Shown: piece after piece, positions 1 through 10,415 of the stretch | Numbering within the stretch: position 1 is the stretch's first letter | Layout: each line of letters opens with the position of its first letter | DNA from: Embiotoca jacksoni | Lineage: Eukaryota > Chordata > Actinopteri > Embiotocidae | Reading direction: 5' to 3' | Assembly (NCBI GenBank): GCA_022577435.1 | Contig: JAKOON010000026.1 | Coordinates: 3,736,313 to 3,800,312 of the forward strand | DNA length: 64,000 nucleotides | Position numbers and translations under genes: made by a program | The notes under the pieces: model-generated | Seen by the model: only the letters and a program-made list of their open reading frames with translations | Databases searched by the model: none | What the model was told of the DNA's origin: nothing

Positions 1-786
1 ATATATTTCCACAGAGCGGTTCAGTTTAAACGAGATGTGGCAATGTCTTGGATGATAACGAGGATCGGTAGGAATGTGCAGCAGGGTGACATCAGGGAGG
101 GTAAATGTCCTGATACGTAAAGCTGCAGAATACACGAATTGCCAGAAACAACAGAGTCAGTTGAGCTGAATGTGTCTTGTCGCATCCATCTTTCTTTTTG
201 CTGCAGAGGTACATTTCAGAGGAAAGGCTCGGTGACAGAACAGAAGCTCTGCGTCTGACAGGTGATGGAATGTCTTGCTTAATTTTGCTTAAGAGCGCGT
301 CAGCAGGACGGATGTTATAGCAAAAAAAAAAAAAAAAAGTATTTTCCGCCCAAATTTTGTTTTTATCCCATAAATGATATTAATATCTATATGATCAAAA
401 GCTTTGTCTTTTAGATGATTGTACTTTTAGACTGTGAGAAATGATAACAAGTTGGGTTTTTTTGTACAATAATACTCCATGTGACTGTGATGTATTGTTT
501 TTCTGTAGCTCAGGAGGGATTTTTTTTTTTTTTTTTTCCCATTCTGAAACAAATATCCCGTCATGACATCAAGATTATCTCAGCTTGGGCTGGAGAAATG
601 TTTCATCAGAAACCACGGGTTGTAAAGAGGGGTTGCGGGTGAAGCTCGACAGAAGGGCGTCGGGAGTGTTGATAGATGTGGGCATAAAAAAAAAAAAAAG
701 AAAAAAGGAAAAGAAAAGACAATTGCGCCTCAGCTGTAGAAATGCTAGCAGGCAGATTGTTTTTCCTTTTCTTTGGACAGAGTAAG
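1..786. other. Unique non-coding stretch with homopolymers
   Basis: No gene is recognisable here. The first 320 bases are mixed-composition, repeat-free DNA. After that come a poly-A run at 322-338, a poly-T run at 520-537 and an A/G-rich stretch near 687-720. A 66-codon frame at 585-785 owes its basic lysine-rich middle to that A/G stretch and is not believable as a gene. Confidence 0.6.
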
Positions 787-890
787 GCTAGCTGTTTCCC
801 TCTGGTTCCAGTCTTTGTGCTAAGCTAACCTAAGAGACTACTGGTGTTTGCTTCATATTGAAAGTACAGACTAACTTTGGTATTTTTATG
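787..890 (-). repeat. Dispersed teleost repeat A, fragment
   Basis: The stretch reads, on the minus strand, like a very common percomorph dispersed repeat remembered for its tandem 'gctaagctaa' run, 'ccagtctttgtgctaag' and 'gcttcatatt' blocks. The same family, in the opposite orientation, appears at 55977-56100, and a more internal part at 24092-24285. The identification is from memory of the consensus. The class (SINE or non-autonomous DNA element) is not certain. The copy is truncated on both sides. Confidence 0.65.
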
Positions 891-1640
891 CCCGCCTCTG
901 CTTCGGAGGCGTTCGGTAAGGTAAGGCCTTCAGTAGGTGCTTTACTCTTTCAAAATAAATTTTGGGATTTTTGAATTGCGCCGTAGCAGCTGGAGGCTCC
1001 TTCATACGCGACAAGCTGGCTAGTGTCCACTGATGGCACGTAATGCGTTCAGGGAACATTGGCACATTGCAGAAGTCGAGTCGCCTTTATTTATACGGCA
1101 GAAACTAGCTGTAACTTTGCTAAATTGTAGCCCAAGAAAACAACTTGGGTCACACTCTGCCCCGCTAAACTGCACGAAAAAGTGTGACGTAAATTTCTTT
1201 GGCTTAAAATTTATAATAAAATTGGTATCAAAAAAGGTAGAAATTGGTGACAAAGTCAAGGTATCAGTGCCCGTCGTGAATTTTTTTTTTTTTTTTTAAC
1301 GATAAACGTACAATACGACGAAAGTACAGATGTGAGAATGTTTTAGGCCTTTTCATCTGGCAAGCTTAGAAGCATATTTCCCCAAAAGTCAAACCAATCA
1401 GCAGTGTAGTTAAAGCAGTCAGCATTTTTCCAGTTTGACCCAAATGCGGGATTCAAAATCTGGATATTTCAGCCTCTGCTACATTTATTTTAAACGTCCT
1501 ACATTAAATCTGTTTCTTATCAGTACCTATTTTTTATCGAAGCCTGATTCTAAATTGCTCGTTCTCTTTTAATAACATTAACAGTTACACACTGTATTAA
1601 AAGACTGTCAAGTTACACTTTGGTAGTAGGTGGACCCTTT
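891..1640. other. Unique AT-rich stretch, no gene
   Basis: It begins with a small 6-bp hairpin (arms 893-898 and 906-911) directly after the repeat fragment. Two overlapping frames on opposite strands (1020-1259 and 1033-1299) mirror each other and one ends in a poly-T run at 1280-1297, so neither is supported. Nothing else is recognised. Confidence 0.5.
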
Positions 1641-1644
1641 TTTT

Positions 1645-1666
1645 GGGGGGGGGGGGGGGGGGGGGG
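1645..1666. repeat. Poly-G tract, 22 nt
   Basis: This is an uninterrupted run of 22 G preceded by poly-T. Length is likely polymorphic and subject to sequencing or assembly error. Confidence 0.95.
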
Positions 1667-1679
1667 AGGGTGTATTAAG

Positions 1680-2480
1680 TACCCTTAATCACCAGGTCAC
1701 CCTCTCTCCAACATCTCCAACCCTCTCACCACTCTACACATCATCACCAACATCCATCACCATGCGGGTGTGAGTGAGGAACAACGTCATCCGAGCGCTT
1801 CAAGATTTAAGGCTTTCAGTTTGGTCATGTCTAGTCTTTGAGGACACCCCGACATAATCTAAACCAGCTGTTTCCCGACCAGAGACGCTCGCCGCGGCCG
1901 TTCCGCTCGCCGCGGGAAACAGCATCCGGCCGTTCTGCCTTTCGTCGACCCGGGTGAAAGACGAGGCGCGGAGTCGGCAGCGGGAAGAAAAGCGGGATGC
2001 TTCTTGACGAAAACGCCATGATTAAAGCTCTGGGGAACCCACGCTTCTTCCCTTCTAGTTTCAGTCAATTTATGACAGCTCTCATCACTTTCCCCGCGAA
2101 GGCACTTTGTCCCAGACGTGGCCCGCACGGCCCAAATTAGCAGCCCCGCGTCGCGCTGTCCGTTTATACATTCGAAACCCACAAAGGCCGGGCTGTAAAA
2201 GCGCGTCATGTCGGCAGAGAGGCGGACTCTTACCACAAACATGTGGCAGCGGCGGTCTTCGCATCTCTGCCTCCCGGCCCTGAGAGAATCTGCGAGATTG
2301 TGGGCAATTTCCTGGATTTCACGTGAGCTCTGAAACCAGCACTCCCTCTCCTTTCATCCTCTGGCAGCAACATGCCGCTCCGTGCCCATTGTGTGCTTTT
2401 CAGGGAGGGGAAGAATGTGAAGTTGGCAGGTACTGAGCGAGCCTGATTGGTGTCTCGAATCATTAAGAATGGACCACGGC
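1680..2480. other. GC-richer unique stretch with a CpG-dense patch
   Basis: CpG dinucleotides are dense between about 1860 and 2270, including a direct repeat of 'cgctcgccgcgg' near 1887-1916. A minus-strand frame of 127 codons (1859-2242) and others overlap here. They carry no domain I recognise, and CpG-rich DNA lacks stop codons by composition. A regulatory role is possible but unproven. Confidence 0.4.
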
Positions 2481-3022
2481 ACTGGTGTCTGCGCGTCTGA
2501 CATTTCAGAACGACATGAAGCCGGGCCTGTCACACTGATAACGTCCCTTGGGGGGGGGGCGAGGCTGTGAGCGAAACTCCCAACTTTATATATTTATTTC
2601 TCATTAATCCCGCGCAGTCAAGGTGGCAGCTGCGCGCGGAGATTGTCATGTTTGCGGTATCTTTGCTTGGCTTCTCTTTGCTATCACGATGTTGCACCTT
2701 GTATCAAAAATGCAGCAGCTTTCCTCGCATTTGTATTCTCTCGCTATAGCGTCCAACTTTTGACGTAAGAATGGTGCGGTAATGTATGCAAGTGCCGTAT
2801 TGTAAAGCCTCACAGAGTTAAATCCTCTTTGCCGCTTCCCAGCTGGGAGCGTACGGTTCAGGGTTGAACATAATTGAGGAGAAGCAGGACTCGCCGGCCA
2901 GTTAGCGGTGGACCCCGGAGTAATAGCTCATGCAGCGTCTCCACTGCCACCTCTAAAAGTAGCATGCTCCTTTTTTTATGGCTGTGCAGCTTGCGGTTTT
3001 TTTTAAAAGTCCAATGAGGCTC

Positions 3023-3052
3023 CATCCAGCTCTGTCTTTATCAGACTGGATG
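3023..3052. other. Short hairpin, 11-bp stem with one bulge
   Basis: Arms CATCCAG (3023-3029) and CTGGATG (3046-3052) pair perfectly. They extend inward through TCTG (3031-3034) and CAGA (3042-3045) after one unpaired C, leaving a 7-nt loop. The stem is short for a microRNA precursor, so I make no RNA-gene claim. It may simply be a paired binding site. Confidence 0.45.
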
Positions 3053-3454
3053 ATTTAAGTGCATCCGGGGAGCGGGAGCCTGCCGTCGCCGCCTCCTCCT
3101 TCAGAGGGCCGGCAGAGCAAGCAGCAGGGGGCCGGTGTCAACTGTGCTTGATCTTCAAGCCTCTTCAGTGGCCTTTGTGGGTGTGCAGCCTTAAAAAAAA
3201 AAGGTCCATGTCTCAACAGCATCATTCATTCACAGCTTGTGATCCATAATTTCACTTATGGAGTATCTTCAAGACGGGCTTTTTCAAGGAGTCTTTTACT
3301 CCAATGTATTACTTTTTCAGATTTATTTTTCCTTGCTTTACTTAATGATAACATCTAAACCCATTTCTGTCATTTCTTGATCTGTTCTAATTCAATTTCA
3401 GGACGTGAAATTTTGAAGCTGGAAACTGGCCACGACACCATATGAACGGCTAAA

Positions 3455-3470
3455 ATCTGATTTATCAGAT
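3455..3470. promoter_or_regulatory. 16-bp palindrome with inverted GATA-type motifs
   Basis: ATCTGAT and ATCAGAT flank a TT spacer as a perfect 7+7 palindrome. The right side continues to form AGATAA, and the other strand has TGATAA, both fitting the WGATAR consensus of GATA factors. Binding is inference only. Confidence 0.3.
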
Positions 3471-3829
3471 AAGTGTCCGAATACAAATGTTTACAGTAAC
3501 GTTTGCCGCCAGTGCATATTTGAATCATCCAGACCATTTTGGAAAGGAAAGCGCAGATTAAAGGGCCTTATCATTGGCAAGAGATGTGCAGAAATGGTTG
3601 GAAAGGCTGACTTTATTAATGAAGAGGATAAATGGTAGAGAAATTCTTTTTCTCATCGTTTTGGGCATTTAGTTAGGAATGGTTACTGTGTTTGATTTCC
3701 TTACAGATCTGTGTTCAATGTGCATTATAATAACTGCTATCCCTATGACATATCCACATTTTAATTTGAAATTAAGAACTATGAAATCTTACTATTCTTA
3801 CCAAAGTAATTCATGACCAGCCCATCTCC

Positions 3830-3965
3830 GGACCAGCGGAGGAATGTGGAAAGTTTAAATAAGTAAAAATTTGAGGTACTTTACTTGAAAAGAATTACCC
3901 TACACTCCATTTATCTCTCAGCTACTCACAGTTACTCACCACATTTCTAATACTTTTTTCATACA
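3830..3965 (+). repeat. Dispersed teleost repeat B, 5' part
   Basis: The run resembles a ubiquitous percomorph repeat remembered for 'aagtac', 'tttgaggtactt', 'actttacttga' and 'actccat' blocks followed by tandem 'agttactca'. The copy is strongly diverged. Its other half seems to lie at 4386-4590 on the same strand, and an inverted fragment is at 7480-7558. Confidence 0.6.
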
Positions 3966-4385
3966 AAACAAAATAAGAAAGTAATGCACTGTTCTAGTAC
4001 AAATTAACAAAGGGTACAACGGAGGTAAACATTTCTGGCAACACTTTATTTTGAACATCCTGTTATATTACATATAATTTAGTAAAAAATTTGAAGTAAA
4101 GTAGAGACAATATTCTGAGACAGTTGTTTGTGCTCATTGTTTGTGTTTGCTTTACAAAGTTACTCATTTGCAGAAACATTTCCATGAAGGAATGACTAAA
4201 TTGGAAGTGTACCAACTGAGCGAGGTGCCAAATTTACTTTGAATTTGTACCAAAGTACAAAGTTCTTTCCAGGGACTTTAGGGACTTTCAGACGAATTTA
4301 CAGACACGTGGGTTATTTTATTTTTTTTTGGGGGGGGGGGGGGGTATTGCTGCAGGCTGTTGGACCTGTTAGTGCCGCATCTCAA
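3966..4385. other. AT-rich stretch between two halves of repeat B
   Basis: About 420 bases separate the recognisable 5' and 3' parts of repeat B. The stretch may be diverged internal repeat or a later insertion. It contains a poly-G run at 4330-4344 and no supported gene. Confidence 0.4.
4330..4344. repeat. Poly-G tract, 15 nt
   Basis: A pure G run follows a T-rich run. It lies inside, and creates the glycine run of, the spurious 141-codon frame at 4239-4664. Confidence 0.9.
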
Positions 4386-4590
4386 CCAACTACAGCAGTA
4401 AAACGCTGCTTTTGTGCATCACCAGAAAAGTTTTTATTTTTTTATCTTAATAGCAGGGTCGAAACGTCTGTGTTGAACACTTTTACTTTTGATGCTTCAA
4501 ATATGCTGTTGATGGTGCTTATAACTAAGGAGCATTCGCAATGCAGGACTTTCACTTTTAATAGTGTATTCTTGAAGTGTGACACTAAGA
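4386..4590 (+). repeat. Dispersed teleost repeat B, 3' part
   Basis: The blocks 'acagcagtaaaacgctgct', 'cttttacttttgatgcttc' and 'aatgcaggactttcac' match, with drift, the distal part of the same remembered percomorph repeat as 3830-3965, in the same orientation. This supports one old insertion rather than two. Confidence 0.55.
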
Positions 4591-4724
4591 CGGCGTATCA
4601 AGACCAAATCAAGGACAAGAATATGGTAGCAAGATTTTATTTTTGTTGCATTTTGAGAAGATAGTCAAAATGTCAAGTCGAACTTTTAGCGTCAGTGCAA
4701 CCCATGCAATGTTTAAACTTTATC

Positions 4725-5310
4725 CACTTTAATTTTATTCTCATTTGTACTTTATCCTTGACTTTTCTATTTTACTTTCAACATTTCGACTTTATTTTCA
4801 ACATTTTGACTTCATTTTCAAAATGGTTTTTCAACTTTATCCTCAACGTTTCAACGTTATTCTTAACATTTTGATTTTATTCTCAACCTTTTCAGTTTGT
4901 TCTCGACATTTCCACTTTGTTATATTTTAACTTTGTTCTCAACACCTTGACTTTATTTTGAATATTTTGATTTTATTCCAAACATTTTGACTTTTTGTGA
5001 TATTTTGATTTAATTCTCAACATTTCTTCACCTTTACTATCAACATTTAGATTTTACTTTCAACATTTCAAACTTATTCTCAAAATGGTTTTTCAACTTT
5101 ATTCTTGACATCGACATTCTTGACTTATTTCCTAACCTTTCTACTTTATTCTCAATATTTCAAGTTGATTTTCCACATTTCGACATTATTCTCAAAATGG
5201 TATTTTAACTTTATTCTCGACGCTTTGATTGAATTCCCAACATTCCGACTTTATCCCCAACATTTAGATTTTATTCTCGATGTTTTGACTTTATTCCCAA
5301 CATTTGCTGC
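4725..5310. repeat. Degenerate ~20-bp minisatellite array
   Basis: About 590 bases are built of imperfect copies of a unit close to 'tttattctcaacattttgac', with point changes and small indels between units. Because the period is not a multiple of three and the unit is T-rich, it yields frames full of Phe, Ile, Leu and Ser (4745-4930, 5105-5542), which are artefacts. Copies near 4820, 5085 and 5195 share a variant containing 'caaaatggt', suggesting higher-order duplication. Confidence 0.85.
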
Positions 5311-7377
5311 ATTTATTCTAAACTCCTGCATTCACACGTTGAACATTTATGAGCTCTCCTTGTTTTTCCAGCATATGGTGCTCCGCTGGGGCTCCTCTCC
5401 TCCATATGCTGTCGTGCCCAGGAGAACATGCAGTTTAACAGTTAACATCACTGGGCTCTTGCAGGTGATGGACCATCACTCAATCATCCACAAATCAAGC
5501 ATGAATCCGCATGTACTGCCAGAACGATTAATTATTGTATGAAATGTTGAAGGCACAATGAAGCAGCGTTTTATGAGAAGGTGGATGTTGCATTCATGTG
5601 TTTATTGGGTGATGTTTATTATGATTTAAGGTCTTACAAAGCAAGATTAGATTAGATACAGGTAGCTCATTAGATATAATTGGGGTAAAATTGTATTCAT
5701 TGTGTGCATATCTTATGACAAACTGCCACTGCACGTCTGACTTTGATTAAACGGTTAATAAACATTTACCAGTCCTGTTGATCTTATCATTTGCTTTTTT
5801 TTTTTTTTTTTTTCAGAAGTCTGTGCTTAAGGATCAAGTCTATATATAATAAACACCAGCACTCCTGACAGGAGAGTTTTGGTGACAATAAAAGAAGGTA
5901 ATTTCAACATTTTCACAATTTCCAGCGCTGTGTCAATAGCCTTTGTAAATATTGGATGTTAAGATGTGTGAGTTTCTGCCGGCAATAAATTTGCTGAGCG
6001 TAGATAATAAGAAGATATGAAGTAGATTTATGAAGTTTTGAATTTGTTTTTTTCTGAGTCCTTTTCATTTACACTTCTTCCCTCTCGCTCTGTATCTTTC
6101 AATCACGCTGAATGTAGTGAGTGAACACATTTATCATTAGAATTGAATTCCCTGTCTCATTGTGGTCTCTGCGGCTCGGCTGTATCACCGACTGGGTCTA
6201 TCTCTCACGCTAAAATAACCGAATTACCGACATGGCAAAGAGGAGACTATGGATTCTACCATGATTGCCATGGCAACGTGAGCCGTGAGTGCGAGGTGCC
6301 GGTTTGATATTGCACTCTGAGCTCACTCTTGTTAAGAGGATGGGAGTTCGGACCATTGTGTTCTCTGTAAAATGGGGGCGGGGGAGGAAGGGGCCTCTTA
6401 TTGTGAGCAAACCTTACAGGAGATAAAATCTGAACTATGAGAGGTGGCCAGGTTTTCTAAATAAGATGATTCCAGCAATGACAAAAGTTTTTTGTTTTTT
6501 TTTATCAGTATTTTAAAAGTGTACAATGATGGATCTTAGCCTTGACATGCGTGATCGCTGCTTTGAGAAAATTCTGCCTGAATAGGAATATAGATGATCG
6601 TTTCTGATACATATGAAGCTAAAGTAAAAAAAAAAGGTGAGAAAAGATAATGAAAAGCAAATAAAGAGGTGACTTGAACAGCACCAAAAAAAAAAAAAGA
6701 TTTTCCAGCTTTTGTATGATTTTGATATATGATTGCTTTTAAGTTGATTATTTATTGCAAATACAAATAACGAATCAGATCCCAAAAACTGCTTTTCTGG
6801 CGAGAATACTAAACCCTGCCTCAACAAAGCTTACACGACTCTGCATAAAGTTCCAATAAACTCTGCAATAAACATGCCCTTCAAGTCCATTATTGTTCCA
6901 AGCTGTAGACGTGGACCCTGAGTGTCCAGTCATTGATTCCCACAATGTATGGTTCTTGGAAATCGACATGTTGTCGGTGCTGCAGTCAGATATCAGGAGC
7001 AAAGCTCAATACAAAAAAAAAAAAAAATCATTAGTGGAGAACAGAATATGCTGTCTTTGCCATGTAAACAATATTTCATAACAAAATAAGATCAAATCAG
7101 AATAAGAAATAAGAATAATAAGAAATAAGTTTATTAGTAAAAATTTACTTAAAGTATCAAAAGTAGAATAACAATTTTTTTTTAAAATTCCCTCAGTAAT
7201 TGTATCATTATTTATTATCCTACTAAAGTTATTATAAGAGCTGCTAAGTAGAATTTTGTTTTTTCTCCAGGTGAAGCCATTTAATTTTCTTCACATACTG
7301 CTGAGTAGTTAATATATAGTAGTGCATCCTCTTTTAAAAGATAATCATGAGAAGAGCACGTTGCTCACTAAGAATAA
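5311..7377. other. Unique AT-rich stretch, no gene
   Basis: Nothing coding is supported. Poly-T (about 5792-5812) and several poly-A runs (for example 6686-6698 and 7013-7027) punctuate mixed sequence. Blocks 5890-6240 and 6860-7000 are repeat-free and might be conserved regulatory DNA, judged only by composition. Confidence 0.4.
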
Positions 7378-7470
7378 CGTGTGTGAGCGGGTGAATGGGA
7401 AGAAAAGCTGTAAATGGCTTTGAGACCACAGAGGTGATAAAGCGCTATATAAGGGCAGTCCAATTGTCAT
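7378..7470 (+). repeat. LINE-like 3' tail remnant
   Basis: The motifs 'gtgaatggg', 'ggctttgaga' and 'aaagcgctatataaggg' recur in a 3'-terminal sequence widely dispersed in fish genomes, which I associate with L2-clade non-LTR retrotransposons. Only the terminal ~90 bases are visible and no reverse-transcriptase frame precedes them, as expected for a 5'-truncated copy. The clade assignment is from memory and tentative. Confidence 0.5.
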
Positions 7471-7479
7471 TCAACCTAT

Positions 7480-7558
7480 GAAGTAACTAGAAGCTAAAGC
7501 TGTCAAATAAATGTAAAGGATTAAAAAGTATAATTTTCACTATGAATTGTGGTGGAGC
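7480..7558 (-). repeat. Dispersed teleost repeat B, inverted fragment
   Basis: Blocks such as 'agtaactag', 'aagctgtcaaataaatgta' and 'attaaaaagtataat' match the complement of repeat B (see 3830-3965). It abuts the LINE-like tail and shows the usual truncated, diverged state. Confidence 0.6.
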
Positions 7559-8084
7559 CGCTGGATTACTGATCGTAACAATGTAGAGTCACCATTTTGT
7601 CGGCTATTTCAGGAGCTAATCACGGTATCTGAAAGAGCTGTCAAAGAAATTTGGACTAAAAACTACAATTTCTGTCCTTTGAACTTTAAATTCCTATGTT
7701 GTTGAAAGGAGGTACTTGAAGTTTATGCGCTTGCCTTGAACTCTAAAGCTCCATGAAATGAAAAAAAAAAAAAACCTCAAGTACAGTCAAACCATTTCAG
7801 ATTTATAGAGTACAATTCATGTGTCAATGAAAATGCAAAAATGCAGCATTACAAGGAAAAAGACATGAGACTTTTACTTTTAATGCTGAATGAAACAACA
7901 CTTTCATTCAAGATGGTAAAATGGCTTTACGATGAATCTACATTAATGTCAACAGAGAAAGTGTGGGGGCAAAAGGCTTTCTGAAAGGATGTGTTTTGTA
8001 TTGTAAAACGAATAACAAGGAAAGACTTTAGCTAACCATAAGAGCATAAAAACGTTGGGGAAAAAAATGTACTCACTTTCATGA
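7559..8084. other. Unique AT-rich stretch, no gene
   Basis: Mixed sequence with a poly-A run near 7760-7774. The text around 7770-7800 ('acctcaagtacagt') may be a further trace of repeat B. No gene is seen. Confidence 0.4.
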
Positions 8085-8208
8085 GAGAAGCTGAATGGGA
8101 GTCCATGGAGCTGGAGGCTTTTTAGAGCCAACCTCCAGTGGCCCTCGGTGGTATTGCAGTTTAAGCCACTTCCACGTTGGTCTCATTTTTCAGACCCTGA
8201 AGCTACGT
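8085..8208 (+). repeat. Dispersed teleost repeat F1, fragment
   Basis: The core 'agccaacctccagtgg', 'gcagtttaagccacttcc' and 'ctcatttttcagacc' matches, from memory, a dispersed repeat found in many percomorph introns and UTRs. Its class is unknown to me. Confidence 0.5.
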
Positions 8209-8239
8209 CCACTTATACGTACGTTGTACATGCGTCTAT

Positions 8240-8457
8240 GCGTTCAACAGGCTTCTTGGAAGTGACCAATCAGAGGAAAGTGGGCTTTTTTTAAGGGAGA
8301 GGGGGTCTTAAAGAGACAGCTAAAACAGATTGTTTCAAATAGCGGATGAATTGAGTAGCTGTATAAAAGTGAGCTCTGATTAATGCAACGGCCCTCTATT
8401 GGACTCCTGGAATATAAATGAAAAGCATAGAAATGAGTATAATGGGTCTCCTTTAAG
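8240..8457 (+). repeat. Dispersed teleost repeat F2, fragment
   Basis: 'gaccaatcagaggaaagtgg', 'agggggtcttaaagagacag', 'taaaacagattgtttc' and the end 'gggtctcctttaa' match a remembered percomorph repeat that often ends in 'gggacctttaa'. It contains a TATAAAAG at about 8363, part of the repeat and not evidence of a promoter. Confidence 0.55.
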
Positions 8458-9850
8458 GCAAAATGAATGAATATGGACCGCGCTCATTTCTCAAAATGTA
8501 AAACTCTTGCTTTACTACGGTGCTGTTTGCAATTAAAATGTGGATCACATCACTGAAACCAAATGAGACTCCACTCGTTTGACAATTTTTACAATCACAG
8601 GCAAATCATTTTGGTTATCTCAGTCTAGAGTGTCCCAGAGGGTTTAAATACAATTTCTTTTGTAACTAAAGGAGCTGCAGACAGTGCTTTCATTTACAAG
8701 GAACAATGTGGCTCCTGTAGCTGTCTTCCCGTGAAGTTGGGGAAACTCTCCAGTGGTGATGAGGCGGCGGGAGGGGAAGTGGGAGGGGGGTAGGGGTACG
8801 AGATATTCATCTAACACCCGCTGGAAGCTGTGTGGCCACATCGACTGAGCACCACAGGGGGATTCATTGTACATACAAATGATGCATGAACAGCCACACA
8901 AAGTGGGAGATACTTAAAAGTGAGAACAATATGATTTGATTGAACCGAGTCACAGACTACCCTGAACAGCTTTTAAGAGAAGTATTGCATTCAATGAAAT
9001 TGGATTAGTTCAGGGACTCGCTGGAAACAAGAGACACCTCTCAGCAGGAATACACTGACATCAAGATTGATACTTTCACTGACACGAATACTTCAAAAAT
9101 CGTTTGCACCAATTGCCCATTCCTTGTATAATGAATTAAAATCCAATTACAAGTTCTCATTACCGTAAACAAACACCACATTAGCATCATATATGCAAAT
9201 GAGCGAACAACATATTACTCAGTGTGATGGATCACTACGCATTAGATGTGAAGGACCCGCTGATGCATCTGGAACAGCCGTTCTTTTGTTCAGGTTGAAT
9301 GTGTGAAACCCACCCAGCACTATTATTTGCAACAAATAGTGTATCTGCATACAGTTATTTGCAGCAAATATAATACTCATTAAAGATTCATTAGTAAACC
9401 AATGTACCATACACATTCCTTTCATCCTGTTTGGCTCACCGGAAATACTAGCTCGCACATAAAAATGACTCAGAAACGTGTTGTGGTTTTTCCTTTGGGT
9501 CCTTGCAATTAAGTCTGAACTGGTATGTGCTGTCGACCAGGGAGATTTAAAAAGAAAAAGCCACTTCAAAGGAGCGTTGTCAACAGGAGCTGATAGAACT
9601 GCAGGGAGAGGCTACAATTCAAAGCTACACTGAAGCAATGCCACGTTCTGTGTTTTTTAGGTAGCAATTTGGTTTTTTTTCCCCACTGTTCTCAGTTTCA
9701 GTGGCAACACACCACTAATGATTTCCAGCGATGGCAAAAGCTCCTAAACCGTTGTTTTATGCTACAGAGTCTGACGCGAGGGACAAATTAGATATTTAAG
9801 AACTTTTGTTGGATTAAATTGCACACAAATGCATCCGTGTTTGGAAGTTT
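8458..9850. other. Unique stretch, possible regulatory DNA
   Basis: No gene is supported. The frames 8644-8901 and 9219-9569 on the minus strand lack any recognisable domain. An exact octamer ATGCAAAT lies at 9193-9200, and a cluster of three dyads at 9324-9370 is listed separately. Confidence 0.35.
9324..9370. promoter_or_regulatory. Cluster of three short palindromes
   Basis: TATTTGCAACAAATA (9324-9338) and TATTTGCAGCAAATA (9356-9370) are near-identical dyads 32 bp apart. Between them lies a third dyad, GTATCTGCATAC (9341-9352). The shared TTGCA/TGCAT cores resemble POU- or C/EBP-type half sites. Function is inference. Confidence 0.35.
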
Positions 9851-10415
9851 GAATATGTTTTATGACTTACGGCTAAAGTGCTGACGTTTAGCAGCTACAG
9901 TATGTTTATAATGTTCACCGTGTTAATTAAGCATGTTAGCGTACTGGCATTTTCGGATCAGTACGACACAAAGTACAGCTGACGTTGACTGGAACGTCAG
10001 CTTTTTAGGCCTTTGGCCGTAAACCAAAGTATTGGATGATATAAATTTTGGTGGCATTGGAAAAAAAAAAGATGACTTTGGATCACCAAATTGATCATAA
10101 TTCAGCCTGAGGGGAGCATGAATGTTGGGCCCAGATTCTGAAGCAATTCATCCGAACAATTGTTGAGACATTTCATTCAAAACCATAAATATAAACCTGA
10201 TGGTGGTGCTACAGGAAAACTTACAGGATCAGCAAAGTCATTGGGGTTCATGCTCTGGGAGCCATGAACATCCGTACCACATGTTCTCTATCTTCTGGAC
10301 ACCATGGAAATCTGTACCAAATTTCATACCAATCAATCCAACAGTCATCAATACAATTGTCAAGGGACCACTAGAGCCAGTATCATCTGGAAACCATGAA
10401 TACCCGAAGCGTGAC
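9851..10415 (+). repeat. Dispersed teleost repeat C, long copy
   Basis: This is a long copy of a common percomorph repeat recognised from memory: 'aatatgttttatgactta', 'acaaagtacagctgac', 'ggccgtaaaccaaagtattg', then repeated blocks of 'ggatcaccaaa', 'accatgaa' and 'gtaccaaatttcat'. The right half is modular, with three or four diverged copies of a block built on 'ggatca-caaa' and 'accatgaa-atc-gtacc'. A 72-codon frame at 10200-10418 lies wholly inside and is not a gene. An inverted fragment is at 34705-34845. Confidence 0.75.

Larger units (their letters stand above)
2481..3829. other. Unique stretch, possible regulatory DNA
   Basis: The stretch is repeat-poor. The blocks 3005-3180 and 3440-3650 have mixed composition, short dyads (listed separately) and no reading frame, a texture often seen in vertebrate conserved non-coding elements. 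That is an impression from composition only. A short poly-G run lies near 2550. Confidence 0.3.

Noticed and set aside
3023..3052. microRNA precursor
   Set aside because: Stem of only 11 bp with a bulge; real precursors pair over about 22 bp or more. No known mature microRNA sequence was spotted anywhere in the window.
4725..5310. CRISPR-like array
   Set aside because: Units are contiguous and degenerate with no spacers, in a eukaryotic context; it is a minisatellite.
4239..5542. Frames of 141, 61 and 145 codons
   Set aside because: Made by repeat B, a poly-G run and the 20-bp minisatellite.
8355..8375. TATAAAAG as a promoter
   Set aside because: It is part of dispersed repeat F2.
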